A stretch of DNA of 64,000 nucleotides. Origin: Bombyx mori (Eukaryota > Arthropoda > Insecta > Lepidoptera > Bombycidae). This document shows positions 46,001 to 58,000 of this stretch, piece by piece. The stretch is taken from positions 12,666,001-12,730,000 of the forward strand of contig NC_085114.1 in the NCBI RefSeq assembly GCF_030269925.1, in the 5' to 3' direction. The translations under genes were made by a program, and so were the position numbers. Positions within the stretch are counted from its first letter, which is position 1; each line of letters starts with the position of its first letter. The notes below the pieces were generated by a model that saw only the letters and a list, made by a program, of their open reading frames with translations, ran no database searches and was not told where the DNA came from.

Positions 46001-49000
46001 GACTTTTGGACAATTATTGGTAAATCAGAAAAACAAATTATTGACTTTGTATTCCATTAGCAGTCACAAAACTCTTCTGAACGACATCTTAGATAAATAA
46101 CAGGTTAATTATTAACCTTTATTTAATGCAGGTTTTGAACCGTATTCTTTGAAGGAGACGATTATATTCAAATCAATCTGTATTGACATATCAATAACAT
46201 TTTTTTTGTCCAAATGCACAGATTGCCACCTTTGATAATAGACGACTCATATATACAAATGCAAGGTGTTGGTGTTCTGAAGCACCGATACGACAGTATG
46301 CGGCATTGTACTTTTTAAGACATAAGTCCAAGTGTAGGATCTCTTCGCCACGCTGAAGATTCCAGCACTTAGAAGATTTATTTATTGGCGTTATAGGCAG
46401 TAGTAGTAGTAGTAGTAGTAGTGTTGTTGTTGTTGTAGGTACAGCCCACCAAAGGAAAATGGTCATCGTCGCCTATAGACATTAACAACGCTAATAGAAT
46501 AGCCAAGCTGAGGCTTATAACTTTTCCTCATCATCATTATCCTGCCCTTCTCCCAGTTACCTGGGGTCGGCGCAACATGTTTTCTACTTCCATATTCTTA
46601 TAACTTTTCCTAGTTCACTATAAATTAATATTAAGTTACTAGCTGACCCGGCAGACTTCGTAGTGTCTCAATCGATAAACAAAAGACCTAAACTTTTGTA
46701 TAAAATAAGCTTAAAACAAACAAAAGGAATCTGTCCGACGGGGGAAACATCAAAGGAAAAACAAAATTGTTATTTTTATTTAATTCCGATCATTTTCATA
46801 TTTATCTACCTTTTAAACCTTCTCTGGACTTCCACAAATAATTCAAGACCAAAATTAGCCAAATCGGTCCAGCTGTTCTCGAGATTTAGCGAGATTAACC
46901 AATTCATTTTTATATATATAGATATATAAATTACTCACTTCTTTTCGTGTGTAAGAATTGATTCTTTCAATGTCTTCTTGCTAGTTCTCGTCGATGATTT
47001 TATGTTGAATAGAGTGAGTCCAAAAAATACCATGTTAGATATAGTTATGACTAGAAGAGGCATGTGCACGTAGTACGTCAATGCTTGATCTGTAATTGTA
47101 ACTAATTTAATACATGTTATAAAGCATGCAACTCACTAAACACATTTAGATAATAAATAAATAACTGGGAACAATGACGCAAGGTCATCTGGCCCCAAAT
47201 TAGGATTCCCTGCGTTATGGGTACCAAAGACTGACGTACATATTAATATACATTTAAATATATACATAAATAAATAAATTACCAGACAAGGAATAAAAAA
47301 GTCTGTTTATCAAACGAATGTTTGCCCGATATGGGAATTGAACCTACGACTCTGGGCGCAACAATCAGGGGCGTTAATTGCTCCACTGGCAAGATAGTCA
47401 GTTATATTCAATTTTAAAATATTCTCCATTTCACATGCAAACTTATTTAATTTTAAAAACTGATTATACTGAACAGATACCTGTGTGTTTAAATAAATAA
47501 ATAAAAAACAATATTAGTTGCTTCCAGTTTGCGTTAAGCTTATCCGACTACTAGGAATCCTACTATACTACGATCCTACTACTACGAAGACTAACTGATC
47601 ACTGATCAATGGATATCATAATTATACAAAACATAACAAAAAACTTAATTTATAGGGTTATTTATAGAGGTTAAGTCTCTGCCAATTAACTCTGCCAATG
47701 CCGGACCCAAGCCCAGATGAGAAAAGAGTAGGGTTGAGTTGAAGTTCGACCCTTCTACCGTAAAACAGTCCACGACGAATGTCTGGCGGTGGTTAATCAG
47801 CCGAACCCAAATAAGGCTTCAGCGGCCTCGAAGAACTAAATCTGTTCCAAAAGTACTGCCGTGGAAGGACGCGGGAAACCACCATGTGTATTTTCCCAAG
47901 AAAGCTTCATGATTCCACGACTCTCAGCATTGAGGATTATTGGAGCAAGGAGGAGGAAAAAGAACCAAACCTACCCTGAATAGTGTATCTTAAGCTATTA
48001 CTTATTAAATCCGGTCACCGTCCTCGTCGAACCCGTCGCTTGCGACGAAGGGCTCGACGAGCGTATTAACCCATAGACACAGCCCACTGAGTTTCTCGCC
48101 GGATCTTCCCAGTGGGTCGCGTTTCCGATCCGGTGGTAGATTCTGCGAAGTACTGCCCTTGCTCGGGTCAGCGTTAGCAACTCTTCGGATTGAGCCCCGT
48201 GAGCTCACCTACGAACGTTATGGTGAAGCTGAAATAGCCTCTCAAGGCTATCAGCAAAGGTAGGGAAAAAAAAAACTTATTAAAAAGAATTTGCATAAAC
48301 TGCTAAGGTAATTCCTATTGCGGCTATTTTACACACTATAGCAAAATTAGCCTCTCAGCTTTTATTGAACTGAGTACATTTTTAGTTAGGGAAGGTAAAT
48401 AGTTACAATAAACTAAGCTGAAGCCATTGCAAACGTGTAAATCTATATTCTGTTTATTATTCGTTTAATTATTACCAGTTTGTTATTTCCCAATGATAAC
48501 AGCAGGTGAGTATGACGCAATGTGATGCCATTTGTTACTTGTCCACTTCTATTGTTACATCGATGCGTCATTATAAATAAAATCGTTATTTTTAAGAGAA
48601 ATAAAAAAATACCGAATTACAGTAGATTTTGTAGAAATTTGACAAGCGGCGAATATTTTGTTGAGAAATTTTAATTTAAAATAGAGAGGCTGAAATAACA
48701 TCAACATAGAAGATGATTTTCGCATAACCACTTCTAACACTTTTATCGTGAAAATGAAACTGAAAGTCAAATTGCCATACCGTAAGATACCCTTAGTCGG
48801 TTCTAGGTTTTTCTTTCCCTACTTAATAATTATTGGTAGCCTAAGGGGCTATTCCAATTACGCACGAATTAGTAAGTGAGCTCTTTTTTTTTCTCCTACC
48901 TATGCTGATAGCCTTGAGAGGCTATTTCAGCTTCACCCTAATGTGTAGGTGAGCTCACGGGGCTCAAACCGGAGTGTTAACACTGGCCCTAGCAGGGGCA

Positions 49001-52000
49001 ATGCTTCGCAAAATCTACGACCGGATCGGAAAAGCGACCCACTGAGAAGATCTGGTAAGAAGCTCAGTGGGCTGTGTCTATGGGTTAATTCGCTCGTTGA
49101 GCGCTTCGTCGCAAGTGATGGGTTTGACGAGGACGGTGACCGGGGTGAGCTCACGGGGCTCAACTTGCTAACACTAGCTCTAGCAACAGCAGTGCTTCGC
49201 TGAATATTACACCAGATCGGAATCCCGACCTACTGATAAGATCCGACAACAATATATGTCTAAGGGTTAGGTTGTACATCGAACTCTTCGTCGCATTCGA
49301 CAAGTTCGATGAAAACGGTGACCGATGCTTGGGGTAACTAGGAGCACGGAGAGTAGATCGGGAGGATCTCATAGTTTATGTTAGGACGACGTCGGCCCTG
49401 CGTTGTACCGTTGCCTGGGAGATATAATTTGGAATTCTACGTGCAAGGAACCGCAAAGATCAATAAATGATTATTATAAATCACTACAATAGAGTCTTAA
49501 TCCCTAATCGATGTCTTGATTTTGAAAAAGTTAACTTGACATTTCACAAAATGCCAAATTCGCAAAACGCGTCCTAATCTGTGTCGCACCTCTGTGAATA
49601 GATATTGTTTCTGGATAAATTCAGGACTGAGCAAACGATTCTAGATGAAAGTGCACTGCTATAGTGCCTTACGTAACACAGTGCCTTAACCACCAAACAG
49701 ACATATTTAGATTTGGACTTGTTCTAATAATCAGCGAACCGTACATCTTTTAAATTCTAGCTACTAGAGGATTCTTTTGGTCAAGTGGTTTCGAAACGCA
49801 AAAATAAATATTTTGTTCATTTTGACTTGACTTTGATATTGTTTTTTAATTGATTTAATGTACATAATATTTTTAAACATAATATTTAAAAAAAAATATA
49901 TTAACATTCTGCATTCCTTCTCTATATTCCATAGAAGTGTGGGAAATTTCATAATCCTCCGTCGGCGCAGTTTTCGTAAAAAACGGGTACAAAGTTTTTG
50001 CTTCACTTATTAATAAATAGATATAGATAAGTTCAAATATTATTTACCCGAATAAAAGCATAAATGTAATTCGGGGCTTCTAAACTTGTATTTCATGCCC
50101 AAGCTCAGTAGATCGATGCACAAAGCGATCGATGACATAACGAGCGGTATTCCGACAGCGTACAGACACCACATGCAGAATTGTTTTCGTTTACGGGAAG
50201 ATCGGCCGCTCATGCTAACCGTTAGAGATTTGAAGCTTCTGCAACAAAAAGTTCATTGTTATGTGGCGAGTGAGCAAGTCGAATCGCACATTTCAACACA
50301 GTTTTTTTTTTCCTACCTATGCTGATAGCCTTGAGAGGCTATTTCAGCTTCACCCTAACGTGTGTAGGTGAGCTCACGGGGCTCAAACCGGAGTATTGCT
50401 AACACTGACCCTAGCAATCCGCTGGATTATTATTTATGGTCAGTTTTAGAGAGTACGGCTTGCTCTAAACGCCATAATTATTTGGAGTCCTTAAAACAAT
50501 CCGTACGATTGGCAGTGAACATTTTTCCCATGGAAAGAGTGCGTACTTCTATTGATAACTGGCTTCAACGTTTAAAGGACTGTATTGCAGTGAAGGAGAC
50601 TTTTTTTTTTCCTACTTATGCTGATAGCCTTGGGGGGCTATTTCAGCTTCGCCTTACATTTAAGTGAGCTCACGGGGCTCAAACCGGAGTGTTGCTAACA
50701 CTGACCCTAGTAAGAGCAGTGCTTCGCAGAATCTACCACCAGATCGGAAACGCGACCCACTGAGAAAATCCGGCGAGAAACTCAGTGGGCTGTGTCTATG
50801 GGACAACACAGCACCGAAATCATACGATTTTACGTCACATCAGGTGATCCAGGTGCCGTGTGCAAAGCCAGTTAAACCACGTCCCCTGCAACGTGTCGCC
50901 GGCGCATGTTATTTGTCGAGGTGGTAAAGACACAAGATGGCCACGCTTTGATCTATTGTTCTTCAGGCGGAGGACATGTTGAAAAGGGCGGCAACTCCTG
51001 CGCAAATTATTATTGAACAGTTTTAATTTATGCTATAAATACGATTGTGCCGTAATTGTGATGCAGACCATCTAGAATACTTCAGTTACATATATCTTTA
51101 CACTGCCAGAGACCATTTAAAGTCTTTAGACTTTAAACTTTAGTTTAGAAACAAAAATATTACTATAACAAAAAACTTCTCCAGGTATTTGAATGGGGTA
51201 GACTTATTTTAAATTGAATTAAAAACATATCAAAACGTTGATACTAATACCAAATAAAACGTACCTTTAATTATTACAACTAAAGGTCCAGCAGTAGTCG
51301 AAATTCGACTATAATTAAACGGAATTGTAAGTTTGTAACTATTATGACTGTGTTTTGTACTTCTATAATCACAAATTTCGCTAAGGCTACACTATAAAAA
51401 AATATTAATAAAGACAAACAATATTTAATCTATTCTCAATCTCAGACAATAGACGTCAAGGACTTTTTGGCGGGAACGCGAGGAGTGAAGTTGTGTGATT
51501 TGTTTTATTTTGTCTATTTAGTGTTTCTTCAGGTTTAAATGTGTAATAATGGTGGTTTATTAACTGTTTAATATCTGTGAAAGTGCACAAATGTGGGAAA
51601 ATGAAACAAAGCTGCTGGACGTAACTTCTCGGGTTCCTCCAAAAAGTCCACTGAAAAAATCTCAGTAAATGACCACCATTTTACTGCGATTATATTTCAT
51701 CCCATATCATTTCATTTCATTAAATTTCATCCCAGTTGATTAATGTCTCCAATTAATCATCTTCATTTCATTTCACTCTATATTATCATTTTTCATAACA
51801 TTAAGAATATAAAGTAAAATAAGACATGACTTAGGGTCTTAGTTACCAGGTCATAAAATCTCTTAAAAAAAAAAAAAACAGACGTCAAGAACCAATGAAG
51901 TAGGAAACCTATGGAAATGAAACGTCAACCAAAATTTCGTGCCACTGTGACGTCATCTGGCCACAAAACATGGCGGCTTTAGTGCTGTACAAAAGATTTC

Positions 52001-55000
52001 AATGTTATCAGGTTTTATCGATAAACGTTCTTGGCTCATTTTATTTTAAATATTGTTGAGTATTATTTATTTGTAGAATTTATACTTTAATGGGAAGTAA
52101 GTAGGTATATTGTTATGTGCAAATATGATATGATTTAGATGGGTGAAATCTAAGACAAGTTCGTCCTTCGAATTTGCCAAGTAAACGATATGATGATTTT
52201 TAAAAGTTGCTACACTGATTTTATAAAGTTGTCGTTTGTCGCAAAACATAAAGATATGGCGTAGTTCAAAGCCATCAGCCCATTTCTAGCATGCTAAATG
52301 TTATCGTATTTTGAGTACGTGTTTTTCTTAGACTATAACAATCTATTTTAATTGTTTTTCTGACTCTAAAGTCCGTAACATACTACCATTTGAATCACTT
52401 TCGCTTGAGAGTGATTCAAATTTTAAACTTATCAAGGGACCGCGTGAAAAAAAAAACACCTACAGAACATTTATTCATTAATTACAAACGTCATTCCTTG
52501 TGACTTCCTCTCTAAAATCACTTAATTATTAAATATTTAACAAATTTACAATAGTGTTTTACTCACTGCGGAATAAAACTATTTTATTTAAATAGTTCCG
52601 AAGAGATTTTGTCGGTAGCCTTTTTCCCGAAATATCTAAACAGAATGTCTAAATATGTTTTGATGACATATTTTAAAGTGGTATTTATGATTAGTGTCAT
52701 GATCAATAGATTCCGACCGAAAAATGGATTTTTCGGATGAGGGCTCCATAATGAATTTAAATACATATAGATAATAGTTTTAGGGCATCGACTTTCTTGA
52801 GATCCTATAAAATACGTTTTAATTATTATTTTTGTATGTTTTAAGCATGATAAATTATGAAATTTTATATAATCAATCATATTAAATCGATATCAAAGTC
52901 AATAAATAATGTACAACCCAAAACAGACGGCCGAACTGACGTGACAATGACATTTGGCGCGCTAAACATGGCGGATTTTCGGCCTCATTAGACTGAGACG
53001 GAGATATTTACGTATATTCATGTTTCATTTTATGTACGCACTGAAATACTGTTATATTGTTTTCCTGCGAGTTAAAGTGCTGAGTAAGAACGAGATCGAT
53101 ATATGTTTATGTATGTGCCTTCAAAATGGGTGCTATTTATATAAGCAATTGTACGTATAGAACAATATGTCGTGTCCCTACTATATAGGTCTATGTCAAG
53201 AACAAAAGTTTGACAATAAATAGTATGCATGCGTGTGTGCGTCAAATACATGGTATGTAGTGTGTGTAATGTTTTCTGTATTGATTTAATGTATCTTTTA
53301 TGCATTATTTTAAAAAAATATTAGCATTGTGCACTTCTTCTCTATATTCTCTATAAGTGGAAAATTTCATACTCCTCGGTCCGCGCAATTTTCGTAAAAA
53401 GGGATACAAAGTTTTTGTTTCACGTCTTAATTATTACAACAATGATAAATGTCGCGTATTAAGTGAAATATCGCTTAAACCAAATTGTCTTTCACCCCTC
53501 GATATTACATACTTACTATCATTATAGAGCGCTTTATCGGGGCAAAGTAAATGGCACCAGACCGCCAGGTTATTGCTGGTGGTAGGACCACTTGTGAGTC
53601 CGCGCGGGTGGGTACCACCACCCTGCCTATTTCTGCCGTGAAGCAGTAACGCGTTTTTTTTTTTTTTTATTGCCCTTGTAGGCAGACGAGCATACGGCCC
53701 ACCTGATGGTGAGTGGTTACCGTCGCCCATGGACTTCAGCAATGCCAGGGGCAGAGCCAAGCCGCTGCCTACCGCTTAATACTCTCCACAAGCCTCGTTT
53801 GAAGAAGGATATGTCATAGCGCTCGGGAAACACCGTGGAGGGGAGCTCATTCCATAGCCGGATGGTACGTGGCAAAAAAGATCTCTGGAAACGCACTGTG
53901 AATGACCGCAGTGGCTCCAGGTAGTATGGATGAACTCTACTCCGGTGGCGGGCGGTGCGATGGTAAAAACGAGATGCCGGTATCATCTCGAATAATTCCT
54001 CAGAGCACTCCCCATGGAACATACGGTACAAAATACAGAGGGAACCGAAGTCCCCCCGCAAACCCAGAGGTTCCAAACGATCCGTGAGAATGGGATTATC
54101 GACAATCCGAACGGCCCTCCTCTGTATGGAGTCAAATGGATGAAGCTGGTATTTGGGAGGCCCGTCCCTGAGATGGGAGCAGTACTCCACGCGAGGCCGG
54201 ACTTGTGCTTTATAAAGCAAAAGCCTTTGTCCAGGCGTGAAGTACCGCTTCGCTCTGTTGAGGCCTCCCAGCATTTTGGACGCCAACTTGGGTTTGCCTT
54301 CCAAATGACTCCGAAACTGGACATCGCTCGAAATGTCGACCCCAAGTATCCCGATACTCTCTGAAGGTTGTAGGGATACTCTTTGGAATTGCGGCGCCAT
54401 GACAAAGGGTCCTTCTTCGCAGTGAACGCGCAAACTTGTGTCTTTAACGGGTTGAATTGAACCAAATTCAATTCACCCCATTTGGAGACTCGCCCCAGAG
54501 AGTTCTCCACTTCAGACACAAGTTTTGATTGTCTCTCTTGCACCACGCTCCGCGAGAGACTCTGATGGCCGATATATCGCGCATCCCCCGTGCTGTCATC
54601 TGCATAACAATGCATGCCATCAATAGACAGCATGTCATTGATATACAGGATGAAAAGCGTGGGGGAGAGCACCGAACCTTGTGGAACGCCAGCGTTAATG
54701 GTCATGGTATCAGAACAGTCACCGTCTACAACGACCGTAATGCTCCGCCCATCCAAAAAGCTAGCGACCCACTTGCAGAGACCCTCGAGGATTCCGTAAG
54801 ATGGTAGCTTCGACAGAAGTGCCCTATGCCAGACCCTGTCGAAGGCCTTCGCGATATCAAGGCTCACAGCAAGAGCCTCGCCCTTGCTCTCCAAGGCTTC
54901 AGCCCACCTGTGAGTAAGGTATACAAGAAGATCGCCAGCTGAGCGATCGTGACGGAAACCGTACTGTCGGTCACTGATCAGCTGGCGATCTTCAAGATAC

Positions 55001-58000
55001 TTCAGGATTTGTATATTTATTATTCGCTCAAGATACTTCAGGATTTTTATATTTATTATGCGTTTCGGTTTGAAGGGTGGGGCAGCCGTTGTAACTATAC
55101 TTGAGACCTTAGAACCTATATCTCAAGGCGGGATATGAAAGCAAAACAGAGGGCACATGCCTAACTAATAGGGCGCCGAGCTCACAGCCCACCTGGTGTT
55201 AAGTGCTTACTGGAACCCATAGACATCTACAACATAAATGCGCCACCCATCTCGAGATATAAGTTCTAAGTTCTCAGTATAGTTACAACGGCTACACCAC
55301 CCTTCGAACCGAAACAAATTACTGCTTCACGGCGGAAATAGGCAGGGTGGTGGTACCTACCCGTGCGGACTCCCAAGAGGTCTTAGAGAGGGCTGAGAAG
55401 ACCCGGCGAGAAACTCAGCGAGCTGATGCATGGGTTACGTTGCACGTCGAACTCTTTGTCGAGTTCGACGAGTACGGTTGCCGGTCCCTTAGCCTGCTCC
55501 TAGTGTTAGAGCTCTAGGCGTCTAATGCATGAATTATTGGATCTGATGGATCCGTAAGGACGTGTCTGGGGCGACGACGGTGACTTGCTCCTGCGTGATC
55601 AAGATTCGGGGATATTCTTGACTATCAATTATAGTACGAGCATAACAATACAGTTATAGCTTCGTCCACGGGTTTGAAAGTGTGTGACTGCATTCAGGTT
55701 ATGTTCGGGTATTATTAATACAAATGACTTGATAATGACCTTTTTTTACTGGTGGTAGGATCTCTTGTGAGTCCGCACGGGTAGGTACGACCACCCTGCC
55801 TATTTCTACCGTGAAGCAGTAGTGCGTTTCGGTTTGAAGGGTGGGGCAGCCGTTGTAACTATACTGAGACCTTAGGTGGGTGGCGCATTTACATTGTAGA
55901 TGTCTATGGGCTCCAGTAACCACTTAACACCAGGTGGGCTGTGAGCTCGTTCACCCATCTCATTTTATTTTTTATTGCTTATAAAAAATAAAATGAGCAG
56001 TGTGGGGTCTACGCTTCTGGGTATATTTTCAAAATGAAATAGGGTAAATACCTGAATTTTTGCCAAATATGATATGACCCGACGTTTATCCAGAATATGT
56101 TGCTCAATATTACGAAGTATTTGACAGTACCTGAAAGTAGAACTTCGCTTATTTACTTATCCGAATTTGGCTTTTATAGAAAAACTAGCGGCCCGCTCAG
56201 GCTCCGCTCGGGTGCTTAACAAAAATTTCAATGATATTTGACGTTGTTTTATTTTTAAAATAAAAGAACACTTATTACGGCATAACTATAATAGTTAGAC
56301 ATATTATGCTGTCGCGTCACTTTTTGTAAATAATAAGTTCTACAAAGTCGTAGTACATTATCTATCATCAATAGTTTTCGCAGGGCACGCGATGTAAAGA
56401 ATATTTTAGGTATTTTTTTTACACTTTGGGTTACATTATTGGAGTTTTAGTAGGGATCCCTATTTAAAAAAAAAAAGATTATAGCCTATGTCACTCGGGA
56501 ATAGTGTAGCTTTCAAACAGTAAAAGAATTTTTCAAATCGGTTTAGTACTTTCAGAGCCCATTAAATATAAACAAACAAACAAATCTTTCCTCTTTATAA
56601 TATTAAGTATAGATATAGAAAAATATAGGGTGTGAATTAACGAAAAATTTAATTATTTTCAAATATACAGATATCTAACATACAGATAACATAGAACATA
56701 CCTAACCAACTGCAATACTTTGTCAATGTGCTGATTAGTTGAATCAAATACATTATGAAGAGGCTTATCATCTGCGCCATGAAAGCTTTATCTTTGTTAA
56801 TCTTGTATTTACCAATTAAGAAATTAATTATGATACCTAACAAAAGAAATACGCAGCTTGTTGCGTGTGCTGAAAAAGAAGTCATCATTATTAGAATTGA
56901 ATTCCAAACAGTGGCGTCTGTAACAAAATGCGGTAAGTTCTGTAACCTAAAATAGATCTGTCGTGTCAGGATGAGGCAGGGTCAAAAATTAGGACCACTA
57001 AGCTTAGATATTGTAAGCCTAAAGCCGTCTAATATACCGTTAGATCACAAGTTTATTGGTTTTAATTTCTGTCTCCATATTTTTGTTTTCTTTTTTTTAA
57101 GCTGTATTTCCACGTCCCTTTCTGACTTAATATATAATAATAAAAAATAATAATAAAATCTATTGCCTTTCACATCAAATAAAATAAAATACAAATAAAA
57201 GAATTGCCTATGCCTGCCTATTTCTGCCGTGAAGCAGTAATGCGTTTCGGTTTGAAGGGTGGGGCAGCCGTAGTAACTATACTGAGACTTTAGAACTTGT
57301 ATCTCAAGGTGGGTGGCGCGTCTACGTTGTAGATGTCTATGGGCTCCAGTAACCACTTAACACCAGGTGGGCTGTGAGGTCGTCCACTCATGTAAGCAAT
57401 AAAAAAAAGAAAAGAAAAAAAAAGAGAAAAAGACAAAAGGAGGTGGCTCAGCTAATGCTGTTCAAGGTCGATAAATCGAACAGCGCTGATTTTCAGTCAC
57501 CCCCCTTTCCATTTGGTTCTTTGCGGGAATGAAGGCTAGGTACGTGTGTACAGACTTAGAACATGGTATAGAATAGTATAAAAAAAATAAGAAAAAAACG
57601 AAACAAATATAAAATTAAATGGTGAATCCGAATGCAAAACATACATAAGCACACACAGTAATAACAACCTGTGGGCAGGGCAACCACAATGTTATTTATG
57701 CAAAAGTGACAAAAATTTCCATGAAGTGCTTGCTATCAATAATGGCTGCATTTAGGTTCAACTTGACGTAATAAACGCTGCACGAACGATCAATTAAACC
57801 CAAACACACATTTTTATAATTTAAACTACTTTTACGATATCATTTCACGTTTATTTAAATTTCCGAAAGTAAAAATCATTAATATATTCTATCTAGATCG
57901 ATAATTGGGTGTATTTCGGCAATATGTTACCGAAGTCGGACCCTAATGATATGATCTTTCGTAAAATAGTGATTCGTTACACTATTGTTACTAGAACACT

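Larger units (their letters stand above)
51285..53436 (-). repeat. Family M copy broken by two nested insertions
   Basis: Outer element pieces: 51285-51460 and 53196-53436. Joined at the duplications they read CAATAGACGTCAAGAACAAA, continuous with the unbroken copy at 34676-34985. Inserted are a family P element (51461-51879) and a hAT-like element (51893-53195). All lie in GPCR intron 4. Confidence 0.8.

Noticed and set aside
50086..50325. 79-codon plus-strand frame
   Set aside because: It is the antisense shadow of GPCR exon 5 and the following repeat.
51261..51300. Minus-strand TAGPLVVIIK followed by GTACGT as the fourth-helix exon of the GPCR
   Set aside because: Phase fits by chance, but it lies in the end of a family M repeat and is too short for a helix plus loop. 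The exon at 50048-50238 fits in phase, length, helix and loop cysteine.
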